DNA of 64,000 nt from Gammaproteobacteria bacterium (GCA_018828125.1 JAHJWB010000023.1:62001-126000); one strand, 5' to 3'. Positions 19,185 through 31,078 are shown, counted from the first letter of the stretch. The notes: a model not told the origin generated them from the sequence alone. Translations and numbers: made by a program.

Positions 19185-19248
19185 AATATGAGATAAATAC
19201 GGCTCTAGCGCTTATCCAGTATGCGCTAGCAGCTATAAATTCAGTAGT
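19185..19248 (+). repeat. Dispersed repeat A, copy 4
   Basis: GGCTCTAGCGCTTATCC, then GCGCTAGCAGCTATAAATTC and AGTAG. It abuts the stop of metH2 and lies between two convergent genes. Confidence 0.92.
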
Positions 19249-19249
19249 A

Positions 19250-21988
<2,739 letters not shown>

Positions 21989-22025
21989 AGGGCTTACTCA
22001 CCTGTGCAGGAACGGCAGAAAAACA

Positions 22026-22120
22026 GGTGAGCGTCGTTGCGGAAGGGTGCACGCGTTTTCGCGCACTGCCCAAGCCTGACGGCCGATCCTGTGATCAGGC
22101 CGCTGCAACGCTCCTTGGGC
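22026..22120 (-). promoter_or_regulatory. S-adenosylhomocysteine (SAH) riboswitch upstream of metH2
   Basis: Read on the minus strand from 22120: CCCAAGGAGCGTTGCAGCG, a GGCC/GGCC hairpin, GTCAGGCTTGGG, a GCGCG/CGCGT hairpin, then GCAACGACGCTCACC, ending 38 bases before the metH2 ATG. The outer stem (CCCAAG with CTTGGG) and the pseudoknot-type pairing of GAGCGTTGC with GCAACGACGCTC are complete. These blocks are the conserved core of the SAH riboswitch known upstream of ahcY and metH in proteobacteria, an ON switch that responds to SAH. Confidence 0.92.
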
Positions 22121-22170
22121 TAATCCGGCATTTTACCGGCCCCGCGCCTGCAAACTGCCCTCCATGGACG

Positions 22171-22914
22171 TCAGCGCACCGGCAGAAACTGCAGGAAGCT
22201 GCCGCCCACAATACCGTGCACGTAGCTGATGGCTGCACGCCGGTATCTTTCGGTGGTGAAGTTGGCCAGCAGATCCAGCCGCGCAATGATCTTGCCGAAC
22301 TCGCGCTCAAAGCTCAGATTGCGGCCCTGGGGCCCCATTTCGTCGGCCAGCAGCAGCGGCTGGCCCTGGGCATTGCGGCGCTGGGCCAGCAGCCACACGG
22401 CGGTCTCCACGTTGCGCGCGGCGTTGTACAGGTGCTGAGCATCCACGCCATCGAGCAAAAAGAACTCCGTCTTGCCCCCGTGCGCCGTGATGATCATGTC
22501 GGCCGTGGCATGGATGAACGCCGCCACGCGGTCGCCCGCAAACTCCGGCGCCAGCGCCAGGCCCATGGCGGCGATGTCACGCCGCCCTTGCAGCGGCGCC
22601 CAGGACTGGCGCTGCGCAATGGCGGCACGCATTTGCTCGATGGCCTGTTCGCGGCTCGCCGTGCCACTCTTGCGCCATTCGGCCGGGTTGCGGCGGTAAA
22701 GCTTGTCCATCAACCGGTACAGGCTCTCCAGGTTGTCCTGCATGGCGAGCGTGGCCATGCGGTTGGCGTCTGACTGGGCCAGTTCGGCGGCCGTGGTCGG
22801 CGCGCCCTGGACCTCTCCGCGCGGCGCGGGGGTGTGGCCTGCGCAACCTGCCAGCACGGCACACAGCAGTCCACAAAACCACAAGCACCCTGAAGAAAAA
22901 AATGGCCTACGCAT
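22171..22914 (-). CDS. Lipoprotein, unknown function
   Basis: 247 residues with a lipoprotein signal ending in VLAGC (lipobox Cys near residue 24), then a low-complexity linker and a mostly helical domain (LYRLMDKLYRRNPAEWRK, FIHATADMIITAHGGKTEFF, AQHLYNAARNVETAVWLL). It is probably anchored in the outer membrane. The general pattern occurs in other betaproteobacteria as an uncharacterised lipoprotein; no function can be given. Confidence 0.8.
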   Translation of the reverse strand: MRRPFFSSGCLWFCGLLCAVLAGCAGHTPAPRGEVQGAPTTAAELAQSDANRMATLAMQDNLESLYRLMDKLYRRNPAEWRKSGTASREQAIEQMRAAIAQRQSWAPLQGRRDIAAMGLALAPEFAGDRVAAFIHATADMIITAHGGKTEFFLLDGVDAQHLYNAARNVETAVWLLAQRRNAQGQPLLLADEMGPQGRNLSFEREFGKIIARLDLLANFTTERYRRAAISYVHGIVGGSFLQFLPVR

Positions 22915-23049
22915 GTCGGCCGATTATCAGGGGCCGGTGACGGGCAGCGGTGACTGCCACCATCGGTTGACACTGTTTGAGGATTCCTGCAACCGCCTGG
23001 CACTGGGAACTCGCAGCCGTGCGGCCACCCGGCGGTTTAAAAGCGTATC

Positions 23050-24090
23050 TCAGTGGCCAGGTGCAGTGTCGGGGTTCGGAATCCCTTCGATGGGGCATTC
23101 CTCAGTGCCCACCATCGGCCGCGTGATGGCCTCTACCGCCGCGCGTGCGCCTTCAGGGTCATTCACCCAACGGGTATAGAAGTCATACGGGCAGGCGGCA
23201 ACGCCCTGGTTCCCATCGCCCGAGTTGATCATGCCGGTATAGCCGCGGTGCAACAGCTTGAAGAGGTGGTTCTCGGACTGTCCGTTCTTGCGAAAGTCGC
23301 GGATCAGGCTGGTGGACAACGCCGCGTATTGCACGCCGTACTCTTCTTCGCCGCACTCGCCCAGGGTGCGGCCATCAAACCCGATGAGCGCGCTGTGTCC
23401 AAAGTAGCTGTACACGCCGTCAAACCCCGCCGCGTTGGCCACCGCAACGTAGGTGTTGTTGGCAAAAGCCATGGCCTTGCTCATCAGAATCTGCTGCTCC
23501 TTGGCGGGGTACATGTAGCCCTGGCAACGCACGATCAACTCGGCACCCTTCATCGCGCAGTCGCGCCAGATCTCGGGGTAGTTGCCATCGTCGCAGATGA
23601 TGAGGCTGATCTTGAGGCCCTTGGGGCCTTCGCTGACGTAGGTGGTGTCCCCGGGATACCAGCCTTCGATGGGCGTCCAGGGCATGATCTTGCGGTACTT
23701 CTGCACGATCTCGCCCTGGTCGCTCATCAAGATCAGGGTGTTGTAGGGCACCTTGCGCGGATGCTCTTCATGGCGCTCGCCGGTGAGCGAGAACACACCC
23801 CACACCTTGGCCTTGCGGCAGGCGGCGGCGAAGATTTCGGTCTCTTCACCCGGTGCGGTGGCCGCCGTGTCCATCATCTCCTGGGCTTCGTACATGATGC
23901 CGTGGGTGCTGTACTCCGGAAAAATCACCAGATCCATGCCCGGTAAACCCGTCTTCATGCCCACCAGCATGTCCGCGATCTTGCGCGCGTTGTCCAGCAC
24001 CTCGGCCTTGGTGTGCAGCCGCGGCATCTTGTAGTTGACCACAGCCACGCCGACGGTGTCCTTGCTGCTTGAAATATCGCCGTGAATCAT
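23050..24090 (-). CDS. amiE: Aliphatic amidase (acylamide amidohydrolase)
   Basis: 346 residues, the exact length of Pseudomonas AmiE, and very similar from the N-terminus on ([20 protein letters not shown]). Nitrilase-superfamily triad is present: Glu in VIFPEYS (about 59), Lys in KYRKIMPW (about 134) and Cys in [12 protein letters not shown] (about 166). It hydrolyses short aliphatic amides to acid and ammonia in the cytoplasm. Last gene of the urt-fmd-ami block, 15 bases after fmdB. At the substrate loop IMPWTPIEG replaces the IIPWCPIEG I recall for P. aeruginosa. Confidence 0.96.
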   Translation of the reverse strand: MIHGDISSSKDTVGVAVVNYKMPRLHTKAEVLDNARKIADMLVGMKTGLPGMDLVIFPEYSTHGIMYEAQEMMDTAATAPGEETEIFAAACRKAKVWGVFSLTGERHEEHPRKVPYNTLILMSDQGEIVQKYRKIMPWTPIEGWYPGDTTYVSEGPKGLKISLIICDDGNYPEIWRDCAMKGAELIVRCQGYMYPAKEQQILMSKAMAFANNTYVAVANAAGFDGVYSYFGHSALIGFDGRTLGECGEEEYGVQYAALSTSLIRDFRKNGQSENHLFKLLHRGYTGMINSGDGNQGVAACPYDFYTRWVNDPEGARAAVEAITRPMVGTEECPIEGIPNPDTAPGH

Positions 24091-24105
24091 GGTGACGCAT
24101 CCGTA

Positions 24106-24450
24106 TCAGTGAGAAATCATCCAGGGCCGTTTGCTCGGAAACGCCTTGGCGCCGCTGGGCGCCGTCACCGTGGCCTTGCGGCTTTGCGATGACGAGCAGC
24201 AGCCGCAGCCCGCCGGGTGCTTGAGGCGGGCGTAGTCGCCCGAGCGCTGCGGTTCGTGCCGCGCGCGCTCGTTGGTCGCTATGGCGCTGCGGGCCGAGGC
24301 ACTCATCAGCGCCAGTCGGGGCGCCGTAGCAAACACGCGGGGAGATGGCGCGCCGCAGTCCGGGCACGCTGCGGGTTCATTGCGGTCTGCCAGCAGGCGA
24401 AACGCATCAAAGCCGCCGCATTGGTCGCAGGCATAGTCATAAGTAGGCAT
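24106..24450 (-). CDS. fmdB: FmdB-family zinc-ribbon protein
   Basis: 114 residues from ATG 24450 (MPTYDYACDQCGG). Two CxxC pairs (CDQC and CPDC, about residues 8-35) form the zinc ribbon typical of FmdB; the rest is basic and Ser/Ala-rich with a late CGCC. In Methylophilus FmdB accompanies formamidase FmdA and was proposed as a regulator; its real role is not settled. It is placed between fmdA and amiE. Confidence 0.9.
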   Translation of the reverse strand: MPTYDYACDQCGGFDAFRLLADRNEPAACPDCGAPSPRVFATAPRLALMSASARSAIATNERARHEPQRSGDYARLKHPAGCGCCSSSQSRKATVTAPSGAKAFPSKRPWMISH

Positions 24451-24476
24451 GGCAGCTCCGTGCAAAAGGAACAAGG

Positions 24477-25703
24477 TCAGGCCAGGTCGGGCGACAGCGG
24501 CATGGCCACCGATCCATCCAGGTGCTTGATCGGCCCCGCCGCACTCGGGTTGATGTCAAAGTCAAAGATCTGCGTGGGCAGCCACAGCGTAGCGCAGGCG
24601 TTGGGCACGTCCACCACGCCGCTGATGTGACCCTGCACGGGCGCCGTGCCCAGGATGGAGTACGCCTGCGCGCCGGAGTAGCCAAACTTCTTGAGGTACT
24701 CGATCGCATTCAGGCACGCCTGGCGGTAGGCCACGTTCACGTCCAGGTAGTACTGCTTGCCGCTTTCGTCCACGCTGATGCCTTCAAAGATCAGGTAGTC
24801 GTTGTAGGTGGGCGTGATGGGGCTGGGCTTGAAGATGGGGTTCTTGATGCCGTACTTGGCCATGCCGCCCTTGATGAGCGTGACCTTCATGTGCACCCAG
24901 CCTGCCATCTCGATGGCGCCGCAAAAGGTGATCTCGCCGTCGCCCTGGCTGAAATGCAGGTCGCCCACCGACAGCCCCGCGCCATCGACATACACCGGGA
25001 AGAACACCTTGGCGCCGCGTGACAAATCCTTGATGTCGCAGTTGCCGCCATGCTCGCGCGGTGGCACCGTGCGCGCACCCTCGGCCGCCGCCTTGGCCTT
25101 GGCTTCGCCCGTGAGCTTGCCCATGTGGGCCGTGCCTGCGGAGGGCGGGTTGGCCAGCCCAGCCGTGGGTGCCGTGTCGATCAGCGCCTGCTCGCGCGCA
25201 TTCCACTGCTCCAGCATCTTGCGGTCGGGCAGGCAGCCGATCAGGCCGGGGTGGATGAGCCCGGCGTATTTCACGCCCGGCACATGGCGCGAGCTGGTGA
25301 ACATGCCATGAAAGTCCCAAATGGACTTTTGCGCTTGGGGGAAATGCTCGGTCAGAAATCCGCCACCATTCTTCTTGCTGAAGAAGCCGTTGAAACCCCA
25401 CAGGCTGTCCTGCTTGGCACCAATGTCCAGCAAGTCCACCACCAGCAGGTCGCCGGGCTCGGCGCCCTTCACGCCCACGGGGCCGCTGAGGTAGTGCACC
25501 GTGGTCAGGTCGATATCGCGCACATCATCGGCGCTGTCGTTGTTTTGGATGAAGCCGCCCGTCCAGTCAAACGTCTCCAGCACGAACTCATCTCCAGGGT
25601 TGACCCAGCAGGCCATGGGAATGTCTGGGTGCCAGCGGTTGTGGATGTTTTCGTTCTCGGTGGGCGACTTGCTCAGATCGACCTTGATCAGGGTTTCAGC
25701 CAT
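24477..25703 (-). CDS. fmdA: Formamidase (acetamidase/formamidase family)
   Basis: 408 residues from ATG 25703 (MAETLIKVDLSKSP), close to Methylophilus FmdA in length. Family blocks are visible: HNRWHPDIPMACWVNPGDE, GDLLVVDLLDIG, HPGLIGCLPDRKML, ARTVPPREHGGNCDIKDLSR, GDLHFSQGDGEITFCGAIE. It hydrolyses formamide (and other short amides more slowly) to ammonia and acid. It lies 183 bases after urtE, with a repeat B copy between. Confidence 0.96.
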   Translation of the reverse strand: MAETLIKVDLSKSPTENENIHNRWHPDIPMACWVNPGDEFVLETFDWTGGFIQNNDSADDVRDIDLTTVHYLSGPVGVKGAEPGDLLVVDLLDIGAKQDSLWGFNGFFSKKNGGGFLTEHFPQAQKSIWDFHGMFTSSRHVPGVKYAGLIHPGLIGCLPDRKMLEQWNAREQALIDTAPTAGLANPPSAGTAHMGKLTGEAKAKAAAEGARTVPPREHGGNCDIKDLSRGAKVFFPVYVDGAGLSVGDLHFSQGDGEITFCGAIEMAGWVHMKVTLIKGGMAKYGIKNPIFKPSPITPTYNDYLIFEGISVDESGKQYYLDVNVAYRQACLNAIEYLKKFGYSGAQAYSILGTAPVQGHISGVVDVPNACATLWLPTQIFDFDINPSAAGPIKHLDGSVAMPLSPDLA

Positions 25704-25810
25704 GGCGTGCTCCTTGGAGGGGTTGGGTGGAAGAAGGAAAAAGCGAGAAAAAATCCCGGCCTTACATGGCGCATTGCCGCCGAGACCGCCACGGCCGAGG
25801 CCAGGGACGC

Positions 25811-25884
25811 CAAGCAAGGGCCGCCCCGCAGCGAGGGCGTCGTCCCCCTTGAGGGGGAAGGCGCCGAAGGCGACTCAGGGGGTG
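25811..25884 (-). repeat. Dispersed repeat B, copy 2
   Basis: Complement of CCCCCTGAGTCGCCTTCGGC then AGGGGGACGACGCCCTCGCT. It starts three bases after the urtE stop and lies inside the amide operon. Confidence 0.85.
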
Positions 25885-25886
25885 TT

Positions 25887-26576
25887 TCATACCGACAGAT
25901 AGGCTTTGATGCGCTGCTGGTCGGTATCGGCCCGGGCGGTCTCGTGCACCAGACGGCCGCCCTCGATGACGAACAGTCGGTCGGCCACGTCCATGGCAAA
26001 TGACAGCACCTGTTCGCTCACCACGATGGTGATTTGGCGCAGCTTGCGGATCTCGTTGAGCGCCTTGGCGATGTCTTTGATGATGGAAGGCTGGATGCCC
26101 TCCGTGGGCTCATCGAGCAGCAGCACCTTGGGGTCGGTGACAAGCGCACGGGCAATGGCCAGTTGCTGTTGCTGTCCGCCTGACAGGTTGCCGCCCTTGC
26201 GGCGCCGCATGTCCCACAGCACGGGGAACAGGGCATAGACGTCTTCAGGGATTTGCCGCGTTTTGGAGTTCTCCAGACCAGTCTGGATGTTCTCTTCCAC
26301 CGTGAGGGTCGGAAAGATCATGCGGCCCTGTGGAACATAGGCGATGCCCTTGGCCACGCGGCGAAAGCTCTCATCCTTCGTCACATCCTGGCCCGCCACG
26401 GTGATCTGGCCACTTTTCGTCGGCATCACACCCATGAGGCTCTTGAACAGCGTGGTCTTGCCCATGCCGTTGCGGCCCATGATGGCCACGGTTTCGTTCT
26501 CTCGGCCTTCAAACGAGATGCCGTGCAGCGCCTCGCTCTGGCCATAGGCCACAAACAGATCCTTGACTTCCAGCAT
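25887..26576 (-). CDS. urtE: Urea/amide ABC transporter ATP-binding protein, UrtE type
   Basis: 229 residues from ATG 26576 (MLEVKDLFVAYGQSEALHG). Walker A GRNGMGKTT, signature LSGGQQQQ and Walker [17 protein letters not shown]; the TEGIQPSI form is typical of UrtE and FmdF-linked ATPases as opposed to LivF. It pairs with UrtD. The next gene downstream is fmdA, which links the importer to amide hydrolysis. Confidence 0.93.
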   Translation of the reverse strand: MLEVKDLFVAYGQSEALHGISFEGRENETVAIMGRNGMGKTTLFKSLMGVMPTKSGQITVAGQDVTKDESFRRVAKGIAYVPQGRMIFPTLTVEENIQTGLENSKTRQIPEDVYALFPVLWDMRRRKGGNLSGGQQQQLAIARALVTDPKVLLLDEPTEGIQPSIIKDIAKALNEIRKLRQITIVVSEQVLSFAMDVADRLFVIEGGRLVHETARADTDQQRIKAYLSV

Positions 26577-26616
26577 GCTGCGCTCCTGTGTGGGGTTCGG
26601 TGGGCGGGTGGGGAGG

Positions 26617-27360
26617 TCAATGACCCAGGTACACGTCGATGACCTTGGGGTCCGCCTGCACCTTGTCCATGGGGCCTTCGGCCAGGATCTTTCCCTGGTG
26701 CATGACGGTGACCTTGTGCGCAATGCGCTTGACGAACTCCATGTCGTGTTCGATCACGATCACCGCGCGGTTCTTGCAGATGCGCTGCAGCAGCTCGGCC
26801 GTCAGTTCGCGCTCGCGGGCGCTCATGCCGGCGATGGGCTCGTCGAGCATCAGCAGCTCGGGCTCTTGCATCAGCAACATGCCAATCTCAAGCCACTGCT
26901 TTTGCCCGTGGCTGAGCAGGCCCGCCTCGGTGTCGAGCTTGTCGCCCAAGCCGATGTCTTCAGCCACCACCTGCACGCGGGCCTTGACCTCGTCCGTGCA
27001 CTTGAAGGCCAGCGCGCCCAGCACCGAGCGGCCCGCGGGGTAGGACACCTCCATGTTCTGGAAGACCGTGAGGTTTTCGTAAATTGAGGGCGTCTGGAAC
27101 TTGCGGCCTATCCCTAAGCGCACGCGCTTGTGCTCGGCCATGCGGGTAAGTTCCTCGTTCTTGAACTTGATGCTGCCGCCCGTGGCGCGCGTCTTGCCGC
27201 AGATCAGATCCAGCAGCGTGGTCTTCCCCGCGCCGTTGGGGCCGATGATCACGCGCAGCTCGTTCTTGTCGATGTACAGCGTCAGGTTGTCGATGGCCTT
27301 GAAACCGTCAAACGATACGGTCAAGTCTTCTACTGCCAGGGCGAAGTCGGTGTTGCTCAT
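26617..27360 (-). CDS. urtD: Urea/amide ABC transporter ATP-binding protein, UrtD type
   Basis: 247 residues. Walker [10 protein letters not shown], an unusual signature LSHGQKQWLEIGM and Walker B LLMLDEPIAGM; the SHGQKQWLE variant is the UrtD hallmark. Start ATG 27360 (MSNTDFALAVEDLTVSFDG), 19 bases after urtC. Confidence 0.94.
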   Translation of the reverse strand: MSNTDFALAVEDLTVSFDGFKAIDNLTLYIDKNELRVIIGPNGAGKTTLLDLICGKTRATGGSIKFKNEELTRMAEHKRVRLGIGRKFQTPSIYENLTVFQNMEVSYPAGRSVLGALAFKCTDEVKARVQVVAEDIGLGDKLDTEAGLLSHGQKQWLEIGMLLMQEPELLMLDEPIAGMSARERELTAELLQRICKNRAVIVIEHDMEFVKRIAHKVTVMHQGKILAEGPMDKVQADPKVIDVYLGH

Positions 27361-27379
27361 GGGGTGTGCTCCAGGGGGT

Positions 27380-28594
27380 TCAAACGCCCTGACGGCTCAC
27401 GCTGTCTGGCACCACGGGGGCAGCCGCTGGCGAGGCTGCGTGCATCGCACCACTGCTTTCTGCAGCTGGCCGTATCGCGGGTTGCCTGCCCTGCACGGAG
27501 GCCTGCCGCAAGGCTTCGCGGCGCCCCTTCCACCAAGGCACCACATGGCTTTCCCACAGGCCTGCAAGACCCAGCGGGAAGGCCATGGTCACGCCAATGA
27601 ACAGGCCCGCCATCAGAAACAGCCACATTTCCGGGAAGGTCTCGGAGAAATAGGTCTTGCCCGCGTTCACCAGCAAGGTGCCATACACCGCACCCACCAG
27701 GCTCATGCGCCCGCCCACGGCGGCGTAGATCACCATCTCGATGGATGGCACGATGCCCACAAAGCTGGGCGACATGAAGCCCACCTGCAACGAGAACATG
27801 GCGCCGCCAATGCCCGACAGCGCCGCCGCCAGACAGAAGGTGAAGACCTTGAAATTGGCCACGTCGTAGCCTGAGAAACGCACGCGGTCTTCCTTGTCGC
27901 GCATGGCCAGCAGCAGCGTGCCCACCTTGCCCGTCTGTATCCAGCGGCACAGGATGATGGAGCCAATGAGCAGGGCCACGCACACGTAATACAGGATGTA
28001 CTTGGCGCTATCGGTGCGCGTGTCCCAGCCCCACAGGGTCTTGAGGTCGGTCATGCCGTTCACTCCACCGGTGTAGCCCTGCTGGCCGATGATGAGCACG
28101 GTGAGAATCAGCGCGACAGCCTGCGTGATGATGGCAAAGTACACACCGCCCACCCGGCGCTTGAACATGGCAAAGCTGATGAGCCAGGCCAGCAGCGTGG
28201 GCACCACGATCACCGCGGCCAGCGCAAACGGCAGGCTCTTGAACGGGACCCAGAACGTGGGCAGCTCGGTGATCTGGTTCCAATCCATGAAATCCGGGAT
28301 GCCAGGAGTGGATTGGATCTTGGTGCTGATGGGGTCGGACGCTTCGAGCTTGAGGAACATCGCCATGGCATACCCGCCCAGGCCAAAGAAGACGCCCTGC
28401 CCCAGGCTCAGCACACCGCCGTAGCCCCACACCATCACCAGGCCCACGGCCACAAAAGCGTAGGTCAGGTATTTGCCCACAAGGTTCAGGCGAAAGATGT
28501 CGAGCGCCAGCGGCAGCACCACGGCCAGCAGCACGGTGAGCAGCACCAGGCTGGCAAGTTGGTAGCGCAGGATCCAGGCTTTGAGGGCGTTCAT
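27380..28594 (-). CDS. urtC: Urea/amide ABC transporter permease, UrtC type
   Basis: 404 residues from ATG 28594 (MNALKAWILRYQL). Has the block GYGGVLSLGQGVFFGLGGYA and, late, RDKEDRVRFSGYDVANFK, both typical of UrtC, with about ten membrane segments. The C-terminal ~55 residues after WWKGRREAL are Ala/Ser/Pro-rich and cytoplasmic. A 145-base gap separates it from urtB and holds a long palindrome. Confidence 0.93.
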   Translation of the reverse strand: MNALKAWILRYQLASLVLLTVLLAVVLPLALDIFRLNLVGKYLTYAFVAVGLVMVWGYGGVLSLGQGVFFGLGGYAMAMFLKLEASDPISTKIQSTPGIPDFMDWNQITELPTFWVPFKSLPFALAAVIVVPTLLAWLISFAMFKRRVGGVYFAIITQAVALILTVLIIGQQGYTGGVNGMTDLKTLWGWDTRTDSAKYILYYVCVALLIGSIILCRWIQTGKVGTLLLAMRDKEDRVRFSGYDVANFKVFTFCLAAALSGIGGAMFSLQVGFMSPSFVGIVPSIEMVIYAAVGGRMSLVGAVYGTLLVNAGKTYFSETFPEMWLFLMAGLFIGVTMAFPLGLAGLWESHVVPWWKGRREALRQASVQGRQPAIRPAAESSGAMHAASPAAAPVVPDSVSRQGV

Positions 28595-28619
28595 GACGAG
28601 ACTCCGTTTTTGAGAGGTA

Positions 28620-28742
28620 TGAGGGCATGCAGGAACCGTAGCGAGCGGACCGAGGTCGCGTTGAGGACCGGAGCCGTACACCCGTACGGCGAGGACCACA
28701 GGCGCGAGATCGGTTCGCGCAGTAGGTTCATGCATGCCCTCA
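28620..28742. repeat. 123-base palindromic element between urtB and urtC
   Basis: Outer ends TGAGGGCATGCA (28620-28631) and TGCATGCCCTCA (28731-28742) are exact inverted copies; pairing continues imperfectly for about 40 bases on each side (for example GGAACC with GGTTC). The centre has a second perfect stem, GCCGTAC (28673-28679) with GTACGGC (28684-28690). The right end overlaps the last bases of urtB, including its stop. I know of no named element with this sequence. Confidence 0.85.
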
Positions 28743-29654
28743 TCGGCGTACCTTGGAGGCAAACAAGCCCTGCGGCCGCACCATCAAAATCAACACGATC
28801 AGCGACAGCGTGATCATCTTGGCCATGGAGCCCGCCAGGAAGAACTCGGTGATGGACTGCGTTTGCGCAATGCCAAAGGCCGAGACCACGGTGCCCAGCA
28901 GGCTGGCGGCGCCGCCAAAGGTCACCACCAAAAACGCATCGACGATGTAGAGCGAGCCCGACGTGGGGCCGGTGGAGCCGATGGTGGTGAAAGCCGCACC
29001 CGCCACACCCGCAATGCCGCACCCAATCGCAAACGTGAGACGGTCGGTTTTTTGGGTGTCAATGCCAATCGCATTGGCCATCACGCGGTTGCTCACCGTG
29101 GCGCGCACGCGCAGCCCCCAGCGGCTTCTGTGCAGCGCCAGGAGCACCCCGCCCGTGACGACTGCGGTGAGTGCCAGCACGAACAATCCGTTGATGGGGA
29201 TGTCGAGCCCCTCGGCAGGCGCCCAAGAGCCCAGCAACCAGTCGGGCAAGGTGGGGCTGACTTCTTTGGGGCCGATGAAGGTGCGAAACGATTGCTGCAA
29301 TGCCAGACTGATGCCCCAGGTGGCAAGCAAGGTGTCCAAAGGGCGTTTGTACAGATGGCGGATCAGTCCCCACTCCACCAGCCAGCCCGCCACAAACGCA
29401 AAACCAAACGCCGCCACGATGGCCAGCGGAAAGTAGTACGGAATCATCTCTGGCGCATGGCTGGCCGCCAGCGTGGAGCCCAGGTAGATGGTGTAAGCAC
29501 CGATGGTCATGAACTCGCCATGTGCCATGTTGATCACGCCCATCTGCCCAAAGATGATGGCCAGGCCCAGCCCCATGAGCAGCAGCACGGCAAACAGACT
29601 CAGGCCCGCAAAGCCCTGCATCAGGCCGATGTTCATCATTTCGGAAAAGGTCAT
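28740..29654 (-). CDS. urtB: Urea/amide ABC transporter permease, UrtB type
   Basis: 304 residues from ATG 29654, with AGGAG upstream. LGLAIIFGQMGVINMAHGEF and LIVLILMVRPQGLFASKVRR are typical of UrtB/LivH permeases. About eight hydrophobic segments. The stop codon lies inside the palindrome shared with the urtB-urtC gap. Confidence 0.93.
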   Translation of the reverse strand: MTFSEMMNIGLMQGFAGLSLFAVLLLMGLGLAIIFGQMGVINMAHGEFMTIGAYTIYLGSTLAASHAPEMIPYYFPLAIVAAFGFAFVAGWLVEWGLIRHLYKRPLDTLLATWGISLALQQSFRTFIGPKEVSPTLPDWLLGSWAPAEGLDIPINGLFVLALTAVVTGGVLLALHRSRWGLRVRATVSNRVMANAIGIDTQKTDRLTFAIGCGIAGVAGAAFTTIGSTGPTSGSLYIVDAFLVVTFGGAASLLGTVVSAFGIAQTQSITEFFLAGSMAKMITLSLIVLILMVRPQGLFASKVRR

Positions 29655-29730
29655 GGCAGCTCCTGCGTGGCGCGGCGATTGAAGATGGACGGCGGTGGCA
29701 TGGGGCGTGCCTTTGCGTGGGACACCGAGG

Positions 29731-29812
29731 CAGGGCAGCCCCGCCCCGAGGGTGTCGTCCCCCTCCCGCGCAGCGAGAGAGGGGTGAAGCGGCGCAGCCG
29801 CTCAGGGGGTGC
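29731..29812 (-). repeat. Dispersed repeat B, copy 3
   Basis: Complement of CCCCCTGAGCGGCTGCGCCG, CTTCACCCC and GAGGGGGACGACACCCTCGG. It directly follows the urtA stop and lies between urtA and urtB, where it could lower expression of the genes after the binding-protein gene. Confidence 0.85.
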
Positions 29813-31078
29813 TTACTGATAACCTTTGGGAAACGGATCCGGCTTGATCAGCGCAGGCGACTCGGACACCACCTTGAACGAGGCATCCGGCATGCCCATG
29901 GCGATGCGCGACTTGCTCCACAGGTGGTGGTTGGCATCCACCTTCACATACCCTTCTGGCGCGGTAGTCAACTCAATGCCGGGCGATGCGGCCACCACCT
30001 TGTCCACATCAAAGCTCTTGGCCTTTTCGACCGCGGCCTTCCACAGCCACGGGCCCAGGTAGCCGGCTTGGGTCACGTCGCCAATCACGGCGTCCTTGCC
30101 GTACTTGGCCTTGAAGGCGGCCACAAACTTCTTGTTGTTCTCGTTGTCGAGCGACTGGAAGTACTTCATCGACGAATAGAACCCGTTGAAGTTCTCGCCG
30201 CCCACACCGGTCATCTCGTCTTCGGTGACCGACAGCGTGACCAGCAGCTGCTTGTCGCCCGTGATGCCCGCGGCCTTGAGCGCCTTGTAGAACGCCACGT
30301 TGGAACCGCCCACCACCGCCACAAACAGGCAGTCGGGCTTTTGCACCTTGATCTTGTTCATCAGCGAGCCGAAGTTGGTGCTGCCCAGCGGGTAATACTC
30401 CTCGCCCACCACTTTGCCCTTCTGAAAATTCTCGATGTGCTTGCGCGCAATCTTCATCGAGGTGCGGGGCCAGATGTAGTCAGAGCCAATGAGGAAGAAG
30501 CTCTTGGCCTTCTTCTCGGTTTTGGCCCATTCCAGGCTGTACAAGATCTGCTGCGTGGCTTCCTGGCCGGTGTAGATCACGTTCTTGGATTGCTCCAGGC
30601 CTTCGTAAAAGGTGGGGTAGTACAGCAGGCCGTTTTCCTTCTCGAACACGGGCAGCACGGCCTTGCGCGAGGCGCTGGTCCAGCAGCCAAACACGGCGGC
30701 GCAGCGGTCGTTGATGAGCAGCTTTTTGGACTTTTCGGCGAACGTGGGCCAGTCGGAGGCGCCGTCTTCCTTGATGACCTTGATCTTGCGGCCCAGCACG
30801 CCGCCCATGGCGTTGATCTGGTCAATGGCCAGCTGCTCGGCCTGGATGGAGCCGGTTTCGGAAATCGCCATGGTGCCCGTGGCGGAGTGCAATTGGCCCA
30901 CGGTGACTTCGGTGTCGGTGATGGCCAACTTGGTGGTGTTGACCTGCGCGGTGGGCTGGCCAAAAGACCAGGCAGGCAGGCCTGCGACCGACGCGGCACC
31001 CAGCGCCTGCAGGATGCGACGACGGCCGGGTTCGGCCTGAACGGAGTCACTAAAGCGGGGATCGGACGGGTGGCTCAT
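29813..31078 (-). CDS. urtA: Urea/short-amide ABC transporter substrate-binding protein, UrtA/FmdD type
   Basis: 421 residues, first gene of the operon, with AGGAG before ATG 31078. The N-terminus GRRRILQALGAASVAGLPAW looks like a twin-arginine export signal. Mature blocks: VTVGQLHSATGTMAISE, FGCWTSASRKAVLPVFE, NGLLYYPTFYEGLEQS and FFLIGSDYIWPRTSM, all strongly UrtA/FmdD-like and unlike LivK. Because fmdA and amiE lie downstream, short amides such as formamide or acetamide are as likely as urea; no urease gene is in the window. Confidence 0.94.
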   Translation of the reverse strand: MSHPSDPRFSDSVQAEPGRRRILQALGAASVAGLPAWSFGQPTAQVNTTKLAITDTEVTVGQLHSATGTMAISETGSIQAEQLAIDQINAMGGVLGRKIKVIKEDGASDWPTFAEKSKKLLINDRCAAVFGCWTSASRKAVLPVFEKENGLLYYPTFYEGLEQSKNVIYTGQEATQQILYSLEWAKTEKKAKSFFLIGSDYIWPRTSMKIARKHIENFQKGKVVGEEYYPLGSTNFGSLMNKIKVQKPDCLFVAVVGGSNVAFYKALKAAGITGDKQLLVTLSVTEDEMTGVGGENFNGFYSSMKYFQSLDNENNKKFVAAFKAKYGKDAVIGDVTQAGYLGPWLWKAAVEKAKSFDVDKVVAASPGIELTTAPEGYVKVDANHHLWSKSRIAMGMPDASFKVVSESPALIKPDPFPKGYQ

